Shown piece by piece: positions 17,549-25,573 of a stretch of 64,000 nt of DNA. The DNA comes from Terriglobus sp. TAA 43 (GTDB taxonomy: Bacteria; Acidobacteriota; Terriglobia; Terriglobales; Acidobacteriaceae), in the NCBI RefSeq assembly GCF_000800015.1, contig NZ_JUGR01000001.1, positions 1,674,001-1,738,000 of the forward strand, written 5' to 3'. The notes below the pieces were generated by a model. It saw only the letters and a program-made list of their open reading frames with translations. It did not search any database and was not told the DNA's origin. Both the position numbers and the translations under genes were made by a program. Within the stretch, counting starts at the first letter, position 1. Each line of letters opens with the position of its first letter.

Positions 17549-17860
17549 ATGGATTCCAAGCCGGCACAGAATATTCAGGACACCTTCCTGAACACGGTTC
17601 GTAAAGACAAGAGCGCAGTGACCATTTATCTGGTTAGCGGCGTCAAGCTGACGGGCAAGATTCGCTCTTTCGACAAGTACTCGGTTCTGCTCGAAAACAA
17701 CGCGCAGGAACAATTGATTTTTAAGCATGCGATTTCCACTGTGGTGTCGACACGGGGTGGTGGGGTCCACACGGATCGTCCCCATGGAACGCATGCTCCC
17801 GTGTCAAGGGAGCATGGCACGGAAGGCGCATCCGCAGTGGGCGGAACGGTAGGCTCCTAA
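17549..17860 (+). CDS. hfq: RNA chaperone Hfq
   Basis: Sm-like hexameric protein that pairs small RNAs with mRNAs. 103 residues: Sm1 and Sm2 core at residues 8-70 with [15 protein letters not shown][10 protein letters not shown] and the K-H-A-I-S-T-V box (usual form Y-K-H-A-I-S-T). A 30-residue Gly/His-containing disordered tail follows. AGGAG lies 11 bases before the ATG. hflX follows, a widespread arrangement. Confidence 0.97.
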   Translation: MDSKPAQNIQDTFLNTVRKDKSAVTIYLVSGVKLTGKIRSFDKYSVLLENNAQEQLIFKHAISTVVSTRGGGVHTDRPHGTHAPVSREHGTEGASAVGGTVGS

Positions 17861-17951
17861 GGAGCCAGGGCGGCACGGACTGACCGAAACACCTACCAAG
17901 AGGACCAACACCCGAGGTCGCACGCGGCTGGAAGAGGCTGCTGCGGCTCAG

Positions 17952-19412
17952 GTGCGTCCAGAGGATGGTCACCTGACGGAGACTCCTCGGGAGCGTGCCG
18001 TGTTGGTGGCCGTGGAGATTACCGGCGACCGGCGGAAGCTGAGTAGCACCGCTATGCTGGCTCGGCAGGCCGCAAGCCTCCACGACGGCGAAGAGGACTC
18101 TCCTCTGGAGTCGGTTGCGGAGATGGACTTCGACGCCGCACTGGCGGAGTTCCAGGAGCTGGCGGCTTCGGCTGGGGCGGAGATTGCCGCCACCGTGATC
18201 CAGCGACGCGGCAAGCCCGATCCCGCCACACTGATTGGGCCGGGTAAGGTGGAGGAGCTGGAGGCCGTTGTGGCCAGCTCTGGCGCCAACCTGGTGCTGT
18301 TCGACCATGACCTGACACCATCGCAGCTCCGCAACCTGGATCGCGCGCTTCCCTGCCGCGTGATCGACCGGACGCAGCTCATCCTGGACATCTTCGCCCG
18401 TCATGCACGCACCCGCGAGGGGCATCTGCAGGTGGAGCTGGCGCAGTTGGAGTACCAGTTGCCGCGACTGGCGGGACGAGGCAAGGCGATGAGCCAACTT
18501 GGCGGCGGTATTGGCACTCGTGGACCGGGTGAAACCAAGCTGGAGACGGACCGTCGGCGCATTCGTGCGCGTGTGGATCGGCTGAAGGAACAGTTGGAGA
18601 ACGTCCGCCGCAATCGGCGGCAGCAACGGCAGCGGCGTGAGGCTGTTCCTGTTCCTACGGTCGCGCTGGTCGGTTACACCAACGCGGGTAAGAGCACGCT
18701 GTTCAACCGGCTGACCGAAGCGGGCGTTCTGGAGTCGTCGCGGATGTTTGCCACTCTGGACCCGAAGCTGCGGCAGTTGAACCTGCCTTCTCGGCGGAAG
18801 GTACTGCTGAGCGATACCGTGGGATTTATACGCAATCTGCCACATGCTCTGGTGACCAGCTTCCGCGCCACGCTGGAAGAGGTGGAACGCGCCGAGTTGC
18901 TGCTGCATGTTCGCGATGCTGCTTCGCCCAATCTAGATGAGCAGAAGATGCAGGTGGAGAAGGTGCTGGCGGAGCTTGAGGTATCGCGTACGCCGACGAT
19001 CCAGGTACTGAACAAGATCGACCTGTTGCCCGCGGATGATCGGTTTGACCTGCAGCGGTTTCCTGCGCCGGATACGATTGCCGTCTCTGCACACTCGGGC
19101 GAAGGCATTGAGACGCTGATTGCGGCTATCGAGGAACGGATTGGCGGCGCAGAAGCGGCTGATCCGACTGCTACGGCGACCTTCCGGATTCCGCAGCGTG
19201 AAGGCCGAATCCTGGCGGCGCTGGAAGCTGGCTGCTTCATTGAGCGGAAGAAGTACGAGGGCAATCTGGTGACGTTTACCGCGAGCGGACCTTCGTCGCT
19301 GCTGCAGCGTTATCGGCGCTACATTGTGCAGGAGCACGGTGAATTGCCGGAGAGTGAACCTACTGAGGCGCGGCCAAGGATTCGGACACGCACGAAAACT
19401 TCGCCTCGATAA
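17952..19412 (+). CDS. hflX: GTPase HflX (ribosome-splitting)
   Basis: GTPase that binds the 50S subunit and splits stalled or hibernating ribosomes. 486 residues from GTG 17952. HflX domain: [18 protein letters not shown] and [18 protein letters not shown]; then a Q-L-x-Q-L-E-Y linker and the G domain with G-Y-T-N-A-G-K-S-T (G1), D-T-V-G-F-I (G3) and N-K-I-D (G4). Protein-like sequence continues in frame back to a CTG at 17880 ([18 protein letters not shown]), with no ATG/GTG/TTG between an in-frame TAG at 17850 and 17952. The gene may therefore start with CTG. It is 91 bp after hfq. Confidence 0.95.
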   Translation: MRPEDGHLTETPRERAVLVAVEITGDRRKLSSTAMLARQAASLHDGEEDSPLESVAEMDFDAALAEFQELAASAGAEIAATVIQRRGKPDPATLIGPGKVEELEAVVASSGANLVLFDHDLTPSQLRNLDRALPCRVIDRTQLILDIFARHARTREGHLQVELAQLEYQLPRLAGRGKAMSQLGGGIGTRGPGETKLETDRRRIRARVDRLKEQLENVRRNRRQQRQRREAVPVPTVALVGYTNAGKSTLFNRLTEAGVLESSRMFATLDPKLRQLNLPSRRKVLLSDTVGFIRNLPHALVTSFRATLEEVERAELLLHVRDAASPNLDEQKMQVEKVLAELEVSRTPTIQVLNKIDLLPADDRFDLQRFPAPDTIAVSAHSGEGIETLIAAIEERIGGAEAADPTATATFRIPQREGRILAALEAGCFIERKKYEGNLVTFTASGPSSLLQRYRRYIVQEHGELPESEPTEARPRIRTRTKTSPR

Positions 19413-19413
19413 G

Positions 19414-19463
19414 GCACTTCGGCACTTAGTGCGGTTCTCAACGCCTTCGGTGTGTGGGCCGAC
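19414..19463. repeat. palindromic intergenic element, copy 1 (degenerate)
   Basis: The segment GGTTCTCAACGCCTTCGG then TGTGTGGGCC matches the right half of the 21025-21081 element at nearly every position. Its left hairpin is replaced by GCACTTAGTGC. It begins 2 bp after the hflX stop codon. Confidence 0.6.
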
Positions 19464-19500
19464 GTCAGGGGTACCCCCTCCCCCTTGTTTTTCTAAAATC

Positions 19501-19590
19501 GTCTTTCTATTCGGTTTAACTTCGCTGGTGGCGCTAAAATAGTCAGCCCATTGGGGTTAGAGGCAAATTCGTCTTTCTAAATGATTTAAC
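19501..19590. repeat. 20-bp direct repeat, 70-bp period
   Basis: GTCTTTCTA-5 nt-TTTAAC occurs at 19501-19520 and again at 19571-19590. The five middle bases differ. Both copies are preceded by AAA and a TC dinucleotide. Confidence 0.5.
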
Positions 19591-19830
19591 TGAAGACGTT
19601 TCTCATTGTTTCCCGCTGTTCGTTGCCCTTGTTTCCATTCTAGTGAGTTGGAAGAAATAACATGCCAACTCTATTCCTTTTCGAATGTTTGGCTTGAGTG
19701 ACTTAGGGGCTTGACAGGTTTTGCCCCTAGGTTCGGTCGACAGTTTTGCAATAGAGTTCTGATCTGGTGACAGGTTGTGTACCTGCGCGTCTTCACTGAC
19801 ACCGACACTCCATCGCACCGGTGAACTGAC

Positions 19831-20616
19831 ATGCGCGAATTCGCACTCTTCCTCTGGCTTGGACTTTCGTTCTCTGTTGCTGCGGCCCAGTCTCCTGGTG
19901 GGCCAGCGTTCGAGGTGGTGAGCATTCATATCCATGCGCAGGGGCAACCGGGAAAGATCGGTTTTTACAGTTCGCCTGGCGGTGGCGTAGAGCTGGACAC
20001 CTTAAAGCTTTCAAGGTTGATCGGGTATGCCTTGGATATCGACGACCAAGAGGTATTCGGCGTTCCGGCCTGGGCGAACAATGTGTATTACGACGTGAAG
20101 GCCTATCCGCCGGATGATTCTCCAAGCCGAAAACTCAATCTGCCGGGACATACCGCTACACCAACCCCGGAACAGCGCGCGATGATTCTGAACATGCTGA
20201 AAGAACGCTTCAGATTGCAGTACCACGAAGAGAAAGTAGAGATGCCCGTTTACATACTGAAACGAGGCAAGGGGCCGCTTAAGCTGGACGCTCCAAAGTT
20301 CCCGGAGCGGGCTGCCGATCCGCGTGGTGGGTTGGTGATGCGTGGCGACGTTGTTACGGGCGAGGGATTTGGCCAAAGCCTGACGATGGGCTTTCTGGTG
20401 AAGCAATTGGAATGGCCGCTGGAACGTCCGGTGATTGATCAGACCGGAGTCGAGGGAGTCTACGACTTTCGCGTGGCACCCATCGAGCCCGAGAACAAGG
20501 ACAAGCTTCGTGGAGCGCAGTTGATGGTGGATGCGTTAGGGCTGAAGCTGGCTGCGGGACGCGCGCCGGTGCGAACGATTCACGTCGATGCGGCCGCCCC
20601 TCCGACGGAGAATTGA
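19831..20616 (+). CDS. TIGR03435 family protein
   Basis: A family of unknown function strongly expanded in soil Acidobacteria. 261 residues with a signal peptide (FALFLWLGLSFSVAAA). The mature part starts with the family's F-E-V-V-S-I-x pattern. Also typical are L-I-G-Y-A-L-D-I, the V-P-A-W-A-N...Y-D-V-K-A segment, the R-A-M-I-L-N-M-L-K-E-R-F-R-L-Q-Y-H block, and the closing R-P-V-I-D-Q-T-G-V-E-G-V-Y-D-F. Probably periplasmic. A second member lies at 54621-55409. Confidence 0.88.
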   Translation: MREFALFLWLGLSFSVAAAQSPGGPAFEVVSIHIHAQGQPGKIGFYSSPGGGVELDTLKLSRLIGYALDIDDQEVFGVPAWANNVYYDVKAYPPDDSPSRKLNLPGHTATPTPEQRAMILNMLKERFRLQYHEEKVEMPVYILKRGKGPLKLDAPKFPERAADPRGGLVMRGDVVTGEGFGQSLTMGFLVKQLEWPLERPVIDQTGVEGVYDFRVAPIEPENKDKLRGAQLMVDALGLKLAAGRAPVRTIHVDAAAPPTEN

Positions 20617-20673
20617 TTCCACGATTGTGCCTGGAAAACTTATCGGTTCCATTCTTCTGGGGAAATGAAACGT

Positions 20674-21072
20674 ATGTCTGAAATGCCGAGCGTTGGTGCG
20701 TTTGCGATTGTTCCGAGTAATGATCTGAAAGCCGCGATTCCGTTCTGGGAGCGAATGGGCTTTGCCCGCACGGGTGGCGACGCCAATTACGTGATCATGA
20801 CGGGCTGGGGATGTGAGGTACATCTGACACAGGCGGGTACTGGGCCATGGCGCGTGCCAGAGGAACACAATCCATTTGGTGTGTTTATTCGTACGCCCGA
20901 TGTGGAGGCGGTGGCCGCTCGAGTGGATGATTTGATCATTCGTCCCGGTGGTGTCCTGCGACATCGTGAGTGGGGACTGTATGAGGTTGGGATTGCTGGG
21001 CCGGATGGATTGTTGGTTCGGGTGGGCTGGCCCTCCCGGTACTTCGTACCGTTCTCGACGCCTTCGGCGTGA
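20674..21072 (+). CDS. VOC (glyoxalase/bleomycin-resistance-like) family protein with repeat-derived C-terminus
   Basis: Small vicinal-oxygen-chelate fold protein of 132 residues. ATG 20674 is preferred over 20665 because GGGGAA sits 9 bases upstream of it and touches the other. A-F-A-I-V-P-S-N-D-L-K-A-A-I-P-F-W-E-R-M-G-F is the classic first beta-alpha-beta unit, and G-I-A-G-P-D-G-L-L-V-R-V closes the second. Compared with bleomycin-resistance proteins, the last 15-16 residues (from G-W-P-S-R-Y-F) are encoded by a palindromic repeat element at 21025-21081, so the original C-terminus was probably replaced or extended by it. Function unknown; it may bind a small molecule. Confidence 0.85.
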   Translation: MSEMPSVGAFAIVPSNDLKAAIPFWERMGFARTGGDANYVIMTGWGCEVHLTQAGTGPWRVPEEHNPFGVFIRTPDVEAVAARVDDLIIRPGGVLRHREWGLYEVGIAGPDGLLVRVGWPSRYFVPFSTPSA

Positions 21073-21081
21073 GGGCCAGCC
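21025..21081. repeat. palindromic three-way-junction repeat element, copy 2 (complete)
   Basis: Outer arms GGCTGGCCCTC (21025-21035) and GAGGGCCAGCC (21071-21081) are perfect inverted repeats. Inside are two hairpins, CGGTAC-TTC-GTACCG (21037-21051) and ACGCC-TTC-GGCGT (21058-21070), both with TTC loops. It overlaps the last codons and stop of the VOC gene. Confidence 0.85.
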
Positions 21082-21295
21082 ATATGCGGTTGTGAACGCG
21101 CGGGTGAGGAAGTTACACTCCTGCGAAAGGCGTGGTCCGCGCGATTTATTCATCGAAGCTTTTACGGCAGGGCTGAAGCCCTGCCCTTCCGAAAGAAGTC
21201 GACCCGCTTGCTGGTTCGGGTTGGCTGACCCTCGCGGTACTTCCCAGCTCCTTTAGCTTCGGCTTGAGGCCGGAAGGTGAATCTATACATGCGCT
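21073..21295. repeat. intergenic region with a hairpin and a degenerate third copy of the palindromic element
   Basis: GGCAGGGC-TGAA-GCCCTGCC forms a perfect hairpin at 21166-21185. From 21213, GGTTCGGG then TTGGCTGACCCTCGCGGTAC follows the same order as the flank and left half of the 21015-21045 copy, and ends with AGCTTCGGCT near 21255-21264. The region separates two convergent genes, and the hairpin may help termination, though no U-run follows it. Confidence 0.6.
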
Positions 21296-22510
21296 CTAGG
21301 GGTTAAATACATCGTTTTGCGCGAAGCCCTTTTGGAGTTCTTGTCGTATCTCAGGAGTGTCTTCGCGAAGTCCGCATTGTTCGAATGTGAGTGGAGAACT
21401 TCTGGTTACCACTTGATCCCGCCGATCATTTCCGATGGGGAAGATGATATATCGCTTTCCTGGAATCATGCCTTCGACTCCTTTACCGTTCAGAGCAGTC
21501 TGAGATACATAACGGTTCCCAACATTTACGGTGTCACCTGGTTGCCATGGGGCGGCTTCCTTCAATGAGCCAAGCACGCGTGCCGTCTTTTGGGCTTGCT
21601 GATCCTCGCTGTTGCTCTTTTCGCCGTTCACGTCGTTAGCAGATAGAGCTTCGATGACCAACACGTAACGGGCGTCTCGTGCCTGCGCCCACACGGGAAT
21701 GGTATTGCAGGGAGGTGGTGGAGGGTCTGCTATGGGCACGGGCCCGTATGCGTTGTCGTACAGGTGCCATTCTTTGGCTGCCGGCAACAGATCTTCAAGC
21801 CTAGTGCATGGGCTGAACCGCGTGAAACAGGAAAAATCGTATGAGGTGATGTTCTCTATTTCGTTTTGCGGTGTATGGGTGGAATAGTAAGCGACACCTA
21901 TCTCGCAGTTAACCATGCAGCCACTCGGGCGGCCTACTTTGTAGTAAGGGTGTTGCGCTAGCTGGAAGTCCGAATCATCGATAAAGGGCGTCCAATTTTT
22001 GAGCGTCCGATGAAGTCTCTGATAACTTTCGGCACCTATCGAAAGAGACCAGTCGAAATCATTCTCTCTTCGTATTTTTCTCGTGGGGACGCTGACGGCA
22101 ATGTAGGTGCTTTGCCTCCAAATGGCTCCGTTGTGAACGGTAAAAGATTCTTGAAACGCGGAGTAGCGGCCGCCAAACCACTGATAGAGGTTGAAACGAT
22201 CATGCGCAAGAAGCCAGGTCTGCCACGCATGAGTCGGGGAATTGCTGATTGTGATTTCGTACTCGCAGCTTGCCGCTGAGCAAGTCCCGTTGGAATGTCC
22301 CCACGGACCCCAATGGGACATAAGCCGTTGCGCATCCGTCCAGTTGGTTTGATAAAGCCGGATTTGGTGCATATCCGTTAATAGTTGCTGTGCTCGCCAA
22401 CGGAGCATGCGCTGCTGCGTTTGGACCGCCAGGAAAGCAAATAGCAAAAGAAACACTGCTGCTATGACGATGAAGGCGACAACGCGTACTGCCCACTTAT
22501 AAGACGTCAT
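21296..22510 (-). CDS. hypothetical protein with one N-terminal membrane helix
   Basis: 404 residues from ATG 22510 (a GTG at 22525 adds five). A single hydrophobic segment at about residues 8-31 (VRVVAFIVIAAVFLLLFAFLAV) is followed by a large, probably periplasmic domain with many Trp, Tyr and Cys residues. Cys clusters such as C-S-A-A-S-C and C-M-V-N-C-E, and C-F-T-R-F-S-P-C, suggest disulphides. A G-D-T-V-N-V-G-N-R-Y...G-K-R-Y-I-I-F beta-rich part follows near the C-terminus. No family is recognised and there is no clear ribosome binding site. Base composition is lower in G+C than its neighbours, hinting at an accessory gene. Confidence 0.75.
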   Translation of the reverse strand: MTSYKWAVRVVAFIVIAAVFLLLFAFLAVQTQQRMLRWRAQQLLTDMHQIRLYQTNWTDAQRLMSHWGPWGHSNGTCSAASCEYEITISNSPTHAWQTWLLAHDRFNLYQWFGGRYSAFQESFTVHNGAIWRQSTYIAVSVPTRKIRRENDFDWSLSIGAESYQRLHRTLKNWTPFIDDSDFQLAQHPYYKVGRPSGCMVNCEIGVAYYSTHTPQNEIENITSYDFSCFTRFSPCTRLEDLLPAAKEWHLYDNAYGPVPIADPPPPPCNTIPVWAQARDARYVLVIEALSANDVNGEKSNSEDQQAQKTARVLGSLKEAAPWQPGDTVNVGNRYVSQTALNGKGVEGMIPGKRYIIFPIGNDRRDQVVTRSSPLTFEQCGLREDTPEIRQELQKGFAQNDVFNP

Positions 22511-22614
22511 GTTTGAGGTAGACACCCAAGATCGTCAGATAGTTCCCGAGTCAGAAATGAACAGTCAAGAAATAATGAGTGCGGTTCCTGGGATTTATGA
22601 ATGGGCTGGTACAT

Positions 22615-23562
22615 CTAAGCCATCGTGCTCTTGAAGCGGTCTGCGTATTCGCCTGCTGTGACTCCTAGTACTCGCAGGAAGGTTCGACGCATTGCGTCTG
22701 CTGAGCTGAAGCCGCATGCGTCTGCGATTTCTTTCAGGCCCATGGCGGAGCTGTCGATCATTTGCTGCGCTGCTTCGACGCGCATGCGGTCTACGAATTG
22801 GCCGGGGTTCATCTTTGTTTCGCGTAGGCAGACGCGTGTGAAATGCCGTGGGCTCATGCCGATTCGCTCTGCGAGTTTTTCTACGGTGAGATCTTCGCGC
22901 AGGTTCTCTAACGCCCACACCTGCAGTTCTCGTAGAGGCTTAAATGTGATGGCTTGATGCGAGAGCATGTGGCTGAACTGCGCTTGTCCGCCCGGGCGAA
23001 CGAGGAACATGACGAGGAATCGTGCGACCTTCAATGCCTCTTCATGACCAAGATCTTCTTCCACTAAGGCCAGAGAAAGATCGATACCTGCGGTGATGCC
23101 GGCGGAGGTATAGATGGCTCCGTCTTTCAGGTAAATGGGGTCAGGTTGAACGCACGCGAGAGGAAACTTTCGGGCAAGTTCGTCACAGAACTTCCAGTGC
23201 GTTACGACGTTCTTGTGATCGATGAGGCCGGCTGCGCCAAGAAGGAAGGCTCCGGTGCAGATGGATGCTACGCGGCGGGAGCGTGTGCTGGCATCGGCGA
23301 TCCATGCGACGAAATCTTCATCGTAAGAACCTGTTTCAGAGCCCGGGCCACCTGCGATCACCAGAGTGTCGATTGGGCCGGTGATTTCGTGAATGGGAAG
23401 GGCTCCGGCTAACGCGATTCCTCTGTTGGTTTGCAGGCTGGTGTCAGTGCCGGGGTTGCCGAGTTGCACGGTGTATCCGGGCGCGCTTGAAAACACTTCA
23501 AGCGGACCACTGACATCGAGAATTTGTACCGGTGGAAGCCCTACGATGACGACCCTTCGCAT
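22615..23562 (-). CDS. GlxA-type transcriptional regulator (DJ-1/PfpI domain plus AraC HTH)
   Basis: 315 residues. The N-terminal DJ-1/PfpI-like domain (about 1-170) contains I-V-G-L-P-P-V-Q-I-L-D-V-S-G-P and the elbow S-I-C-T-G-A-F-L-L-G-A-A-G-L. The C-terminal AraC/XylS double helix-turn-helix (about 210-315) contains M-S-P-R-H-F-T-R-V-C and I-A-D-A-C-G-F-S-S-A-D-A-M-R-R-T-F. The DJ-1 domain of such regulators is a sensor rather than an enzyme. It is divergent from the HD-domain gene 95 bp away, which is the obvious candidate target. Confidence 0.93.
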   Translation of the reverse strand: MRRVVIVGLPPVQILDVSGPLEVFSSAPGYTVQLGNPGTDTSLQTNRGIALAGALPIHEITGPIDTLVIAGGPGSETGSYDEDFVAWIADASTRSRRVASICTGAFLLGAAGLIDHKNVVTHWKFCDELARKFPLACVQPDPIYLKDGAIYTSAGITAGIDLSLALVEEDLGHEEALKVARFLVMFLVRPGGQAQFSHMLSHQAITFKPLRELQVWALENLREDLTVEKLAERIGMSPRHFTRVCLRETKMNPGQFVDRMRVEAAQQMIDSSAMGLKEIADACGFSSADAMRRTFLRVLGVTAGEYADRFKSTMA

Positions 23563-23657
23563 ACGGGGATTCTACGGCTGCGATGTCCTAATTTGCTGTA
23601 TTCGCGTCGTGGCGACGGAGATTGCCCGGGGCTACGTTTATGCACAAGGAGAACGAT

Positions 23658-24446
23658 ATGACATCGAACACCCACAACATTCTGAAGAACGCGGCCACAC
23701 TGACGGATCCTGCGCTGGAAGGTCTTGCTCAAGGCGGGTCAGAAGCGGTGACTATGTTTCGTCGTCCGAAGGTGATCATTCCCGTGCCGACACCTGCCGC
23801 TGAATTTCAACATGTGCAGCCGGGCGTACCTGATAGCAAGTTGACGCGCGAAGCGACGGGATTGTTGCGGGAGTTCAGTACTCCGCTGTTGTTCAATCAT
23901 TCGCACCGCGTTTTCTTTTGGGCGAATGAACAGGGCAAGCAGGCGGGAGAGAAGTTTGATGCGGAGTTGCTTTTCATCTGCGCTGCTTTTCATGATCTTG
24001 GGCTGTTGAAGAAGTTCAGCAGTGAGGCCGATCGGTTTGAGGTGGATGGTGCGAATGCTGTGCGGCAATTTTTGGAGCACCATGGAGTGCCGAATGCTCG
24101 CATTCAAACAGCGTGGGATGCGATTGCGCTGCATACGACGCCGGGCATTGTGGCCTACAAACCAATTGAGGTTGAGCTGCTTTACAACGGCGTTGGGCTG
24201 GATGTGTTGGGTATTGGATATGAGGATTTCCCACAAGACATCCGCGAAAAGGTTGTGGCGGAGTATCCGCGTGTCGACTTCAAACAAGGTATTGCCAAAG
24301 CTTTTCTTGGTGGCTTTGAACATAAGACCGTGACGGCGGAAGGCACGTGCAACGAAGACATCTGCTCGCACTTTCTTCGTAACTACAAACGCAGCAATTT
24401 TTATGAACAGATTCAGAATTCGCCCTTTCAGAACTCAGAGGTTTAG
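23658..24446 (+). CDS. HD-domain protein (cyanamide-hydratase-like), paralogue 1
   Basis: 262 residues from ATG 23658 (AAGGAGAA 4 bases upstream). After a 60-residue N-terminal extension the HD domain shows F-N-H-S-H-R-V, A-A-F-H-D-L-G (His112-Asp113), R-F-E-V-D-G-A-N-A and A-I-A-L-H-T-T-P-G in the order typical of the cyanamide hydratase/urea-amide subgroup of HD metallohydrolases. The product is probably a soluble metal-dependent hydrolase; substrate unknown. It shares long stretches with the HD protein at 24824-25468. Divergent from the GlxA-type regulator. Confidence 0.85.
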   Translation: MTSNTHNILKNAATLTDPALEGLAQGGSEAVTMFRRPKVIIPVPTPAAEFQHVQPGVPDSKLTREATGLLREFSTPLLFNHSHRVFFWANEQGKQAGEKFDAELLFICAAFHDLGLLKKFSSEADRFEVDGANAVRQFLEHHGVPNARIQTAWDAIALHTTPGIVAYKPIEVELLYNGVGLDVLGIGYEDFPQDIREKVVAEYPRVDFKQGIAKAFLGGFEHKTVTAEGTCNEDICSHFLRNYKRSNFYEQIQNSPFQNSEV

Positions 24447-24546
24447 CGCGCTTGTTTGAACATTCGTCACTTCATTGGATCCGCGCTTTGGAAACATCGC
24501 GGATCCACTACTTTCACAGTTACTCAACGCAAAAGGAGATGTCGTC

Positions 24547-24816
24547 ATGAGCACACTAACTTCAACCTTTCCTTATTCCGGCACGGTGCCTTCATCGCAA
24601 TCGAAGAAGGCAGGCTTGCGCACTTCACTCAAGTCAGTGCGCATAACCGCGGCTAAACACTTGGCCAGTGGATTGGCGAAGGTCCATCCTTATAGCTCTG
24701 AGGAGTTTGATCAGGATCATATGGTTGCGATCCTTATGGGCCTTTACTTTGAGACTGCGATGGGACCGCTTCTGGGCACGATTGCGATTTATGCATACAC
24801 CCACTGGATGATGTAG
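24547..24816 (+). CDS. small protein with C-terminal membrane segment, between the two HD genes
   Basis: 89 residues from ATG 24547 (AAAGGAGAT 6 bases before it). The frame is open back to 24475, but the ribosome binding site decides the start. The N-terminal half is polar and basic (K-K-A-G-L-R-T-S-L-K-S-V-R); the C-terminal 25 residues are hydrophobic (MVAILMGLYFETAMGPLLG). 100 bp downstream of HD paralogue 1 and 7 bp before the convergent HD paralogue 2. No family recognised. Confidence 0.7.
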   Translation: MSTLTSTFPYSGTVPSSQSKKAGLRTSLKSVRITAAKHLASGLAKVHPYSSEEFDQDHMVAILMGLYFETAMGPLLGTIAIYAYTHWMM

Positions 24817-24823
24817 TGCTGCT

Positions 24824-25468
24824 TTATTCGCTGTCAGGAAATGGCGAGGCTGCTACCAGGTCGCATACGTTTGGAGCTTTGTAGCCTGGTAGAAGTCGAT
24901 CGCACACGCTGCTGTTGACTGTGCCGTACGTACTGCCAGGTTTGTGTGCGAAGCCTGCAAAATACTCCCGGATGAAGCGTTCCTTGAATTGTTTGCGCGG
25001 GTACTGAGCGACGATTTCGTTTCGCAATGCCTCAGGGAATGTATCGATGCCTCTTCCGAGTACGTCGAGTCCTACACCTGAATAAAGCAACGCGACCTCT
25101 GGCCGCATATATTGCGTGATGCCGGGCGTGGTGTGGAGCGCGATGGCTTCCCATACCAGTTGCACGTCGTCTTCAGGGATGTGATGCGTGGTGAGGAACT
25201 GGCGGGCTGCGTTTGCGCCGTCGACTTCGAATCGCTCATCGGGACTTGAAAACTTTTTGAGGAGGCCGAAGTCGTGGAAGGCGGCTGCGACGTAGAGGAG
25301 TTCGGTGTCAAAACGCAACGAGCTTTGACGACCGTATTCCGCCGCGAACAGGAAGACGCGGATGGAGTGATTGATGAGTAGATCGGTCGAGTGCTCACGC
25401 AGGATTTGAGTGGCTTCGTTTGCGAGGACTGAATCAGGGATGCCGAGGTGGCGGCGGGAAACTGACAT
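24824..25468 (-). CDS. HD-domain protein (cyanamide-hydratase-like), paralogue 2
   Basis: 214 residues without the N-terminal extension of paralogue 1. Shared blocks: N-H-S-I-R-V-F-L, A-A-F-H-D-F-G-L-L-K-K-F-S-S (His65-Asp66), R-F-E-V-D-G-A-N-A-A-R-Q-F-L, A-I-A-L-H-T-T-P-G-I and G-V-G-L-D-V-L-G. Metal ligands are kept, so an active metallohydrolase is likely. It sits opposite to paralogue 1, with the small membrane protein in between, so an inverted duplication is a plausible origin. Confidence 0.85.
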   Translation of the reverse strand: MSVSRRHLGIPDSVLANEATQILREHSTDLLINHSIRVFLFAAEYGRQSSLRFDTELLYVAAAFHDFGLLKKFSSPDERFEVDGANAARQFLTTHHIPEDDVQLVWEAIALHTTPGITQYMRPEVALLYSGVGLDVLGRGIDTFPEALRNEIVAQYPRKQFKERFIREYFAGFAHKPGSTYGTVNSSVCDRLLPGYKAPNVCDLVAASPFPDSE

Positions 25469-25573
25469 TGCGATGCCCCTTCGCTTTTCACTTTAGGCGG
25501 CTGGTTACACGGTTTTCCATGACAAAAATCCAGCAAATTATGACATCGCGATAAAGCGTGTGCGAGACGCTGG

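Larger units (their letters stand above)
19413..19830. other. 418-bp intergenic region with repeat elements
   Basis: No gene is seen. It contains a degenerate copy of a palindromic element just after the hflX stop (19414-19463), a run of Cs in TACCCCCTCCCCC (19472-19484), and a 20-bp direct repeat at 19501 and 19571. The promoter of the TIGR03435 gene should lie in its last 150 bp. Confidence 0.6.

Noticed and set aside
17721-18908. 395-codon minus-strand frame opposite hfq/hflX
   Set aside because: Gln/Arg/His-rich shadow; the plus strand encodes clear HflX motifs.
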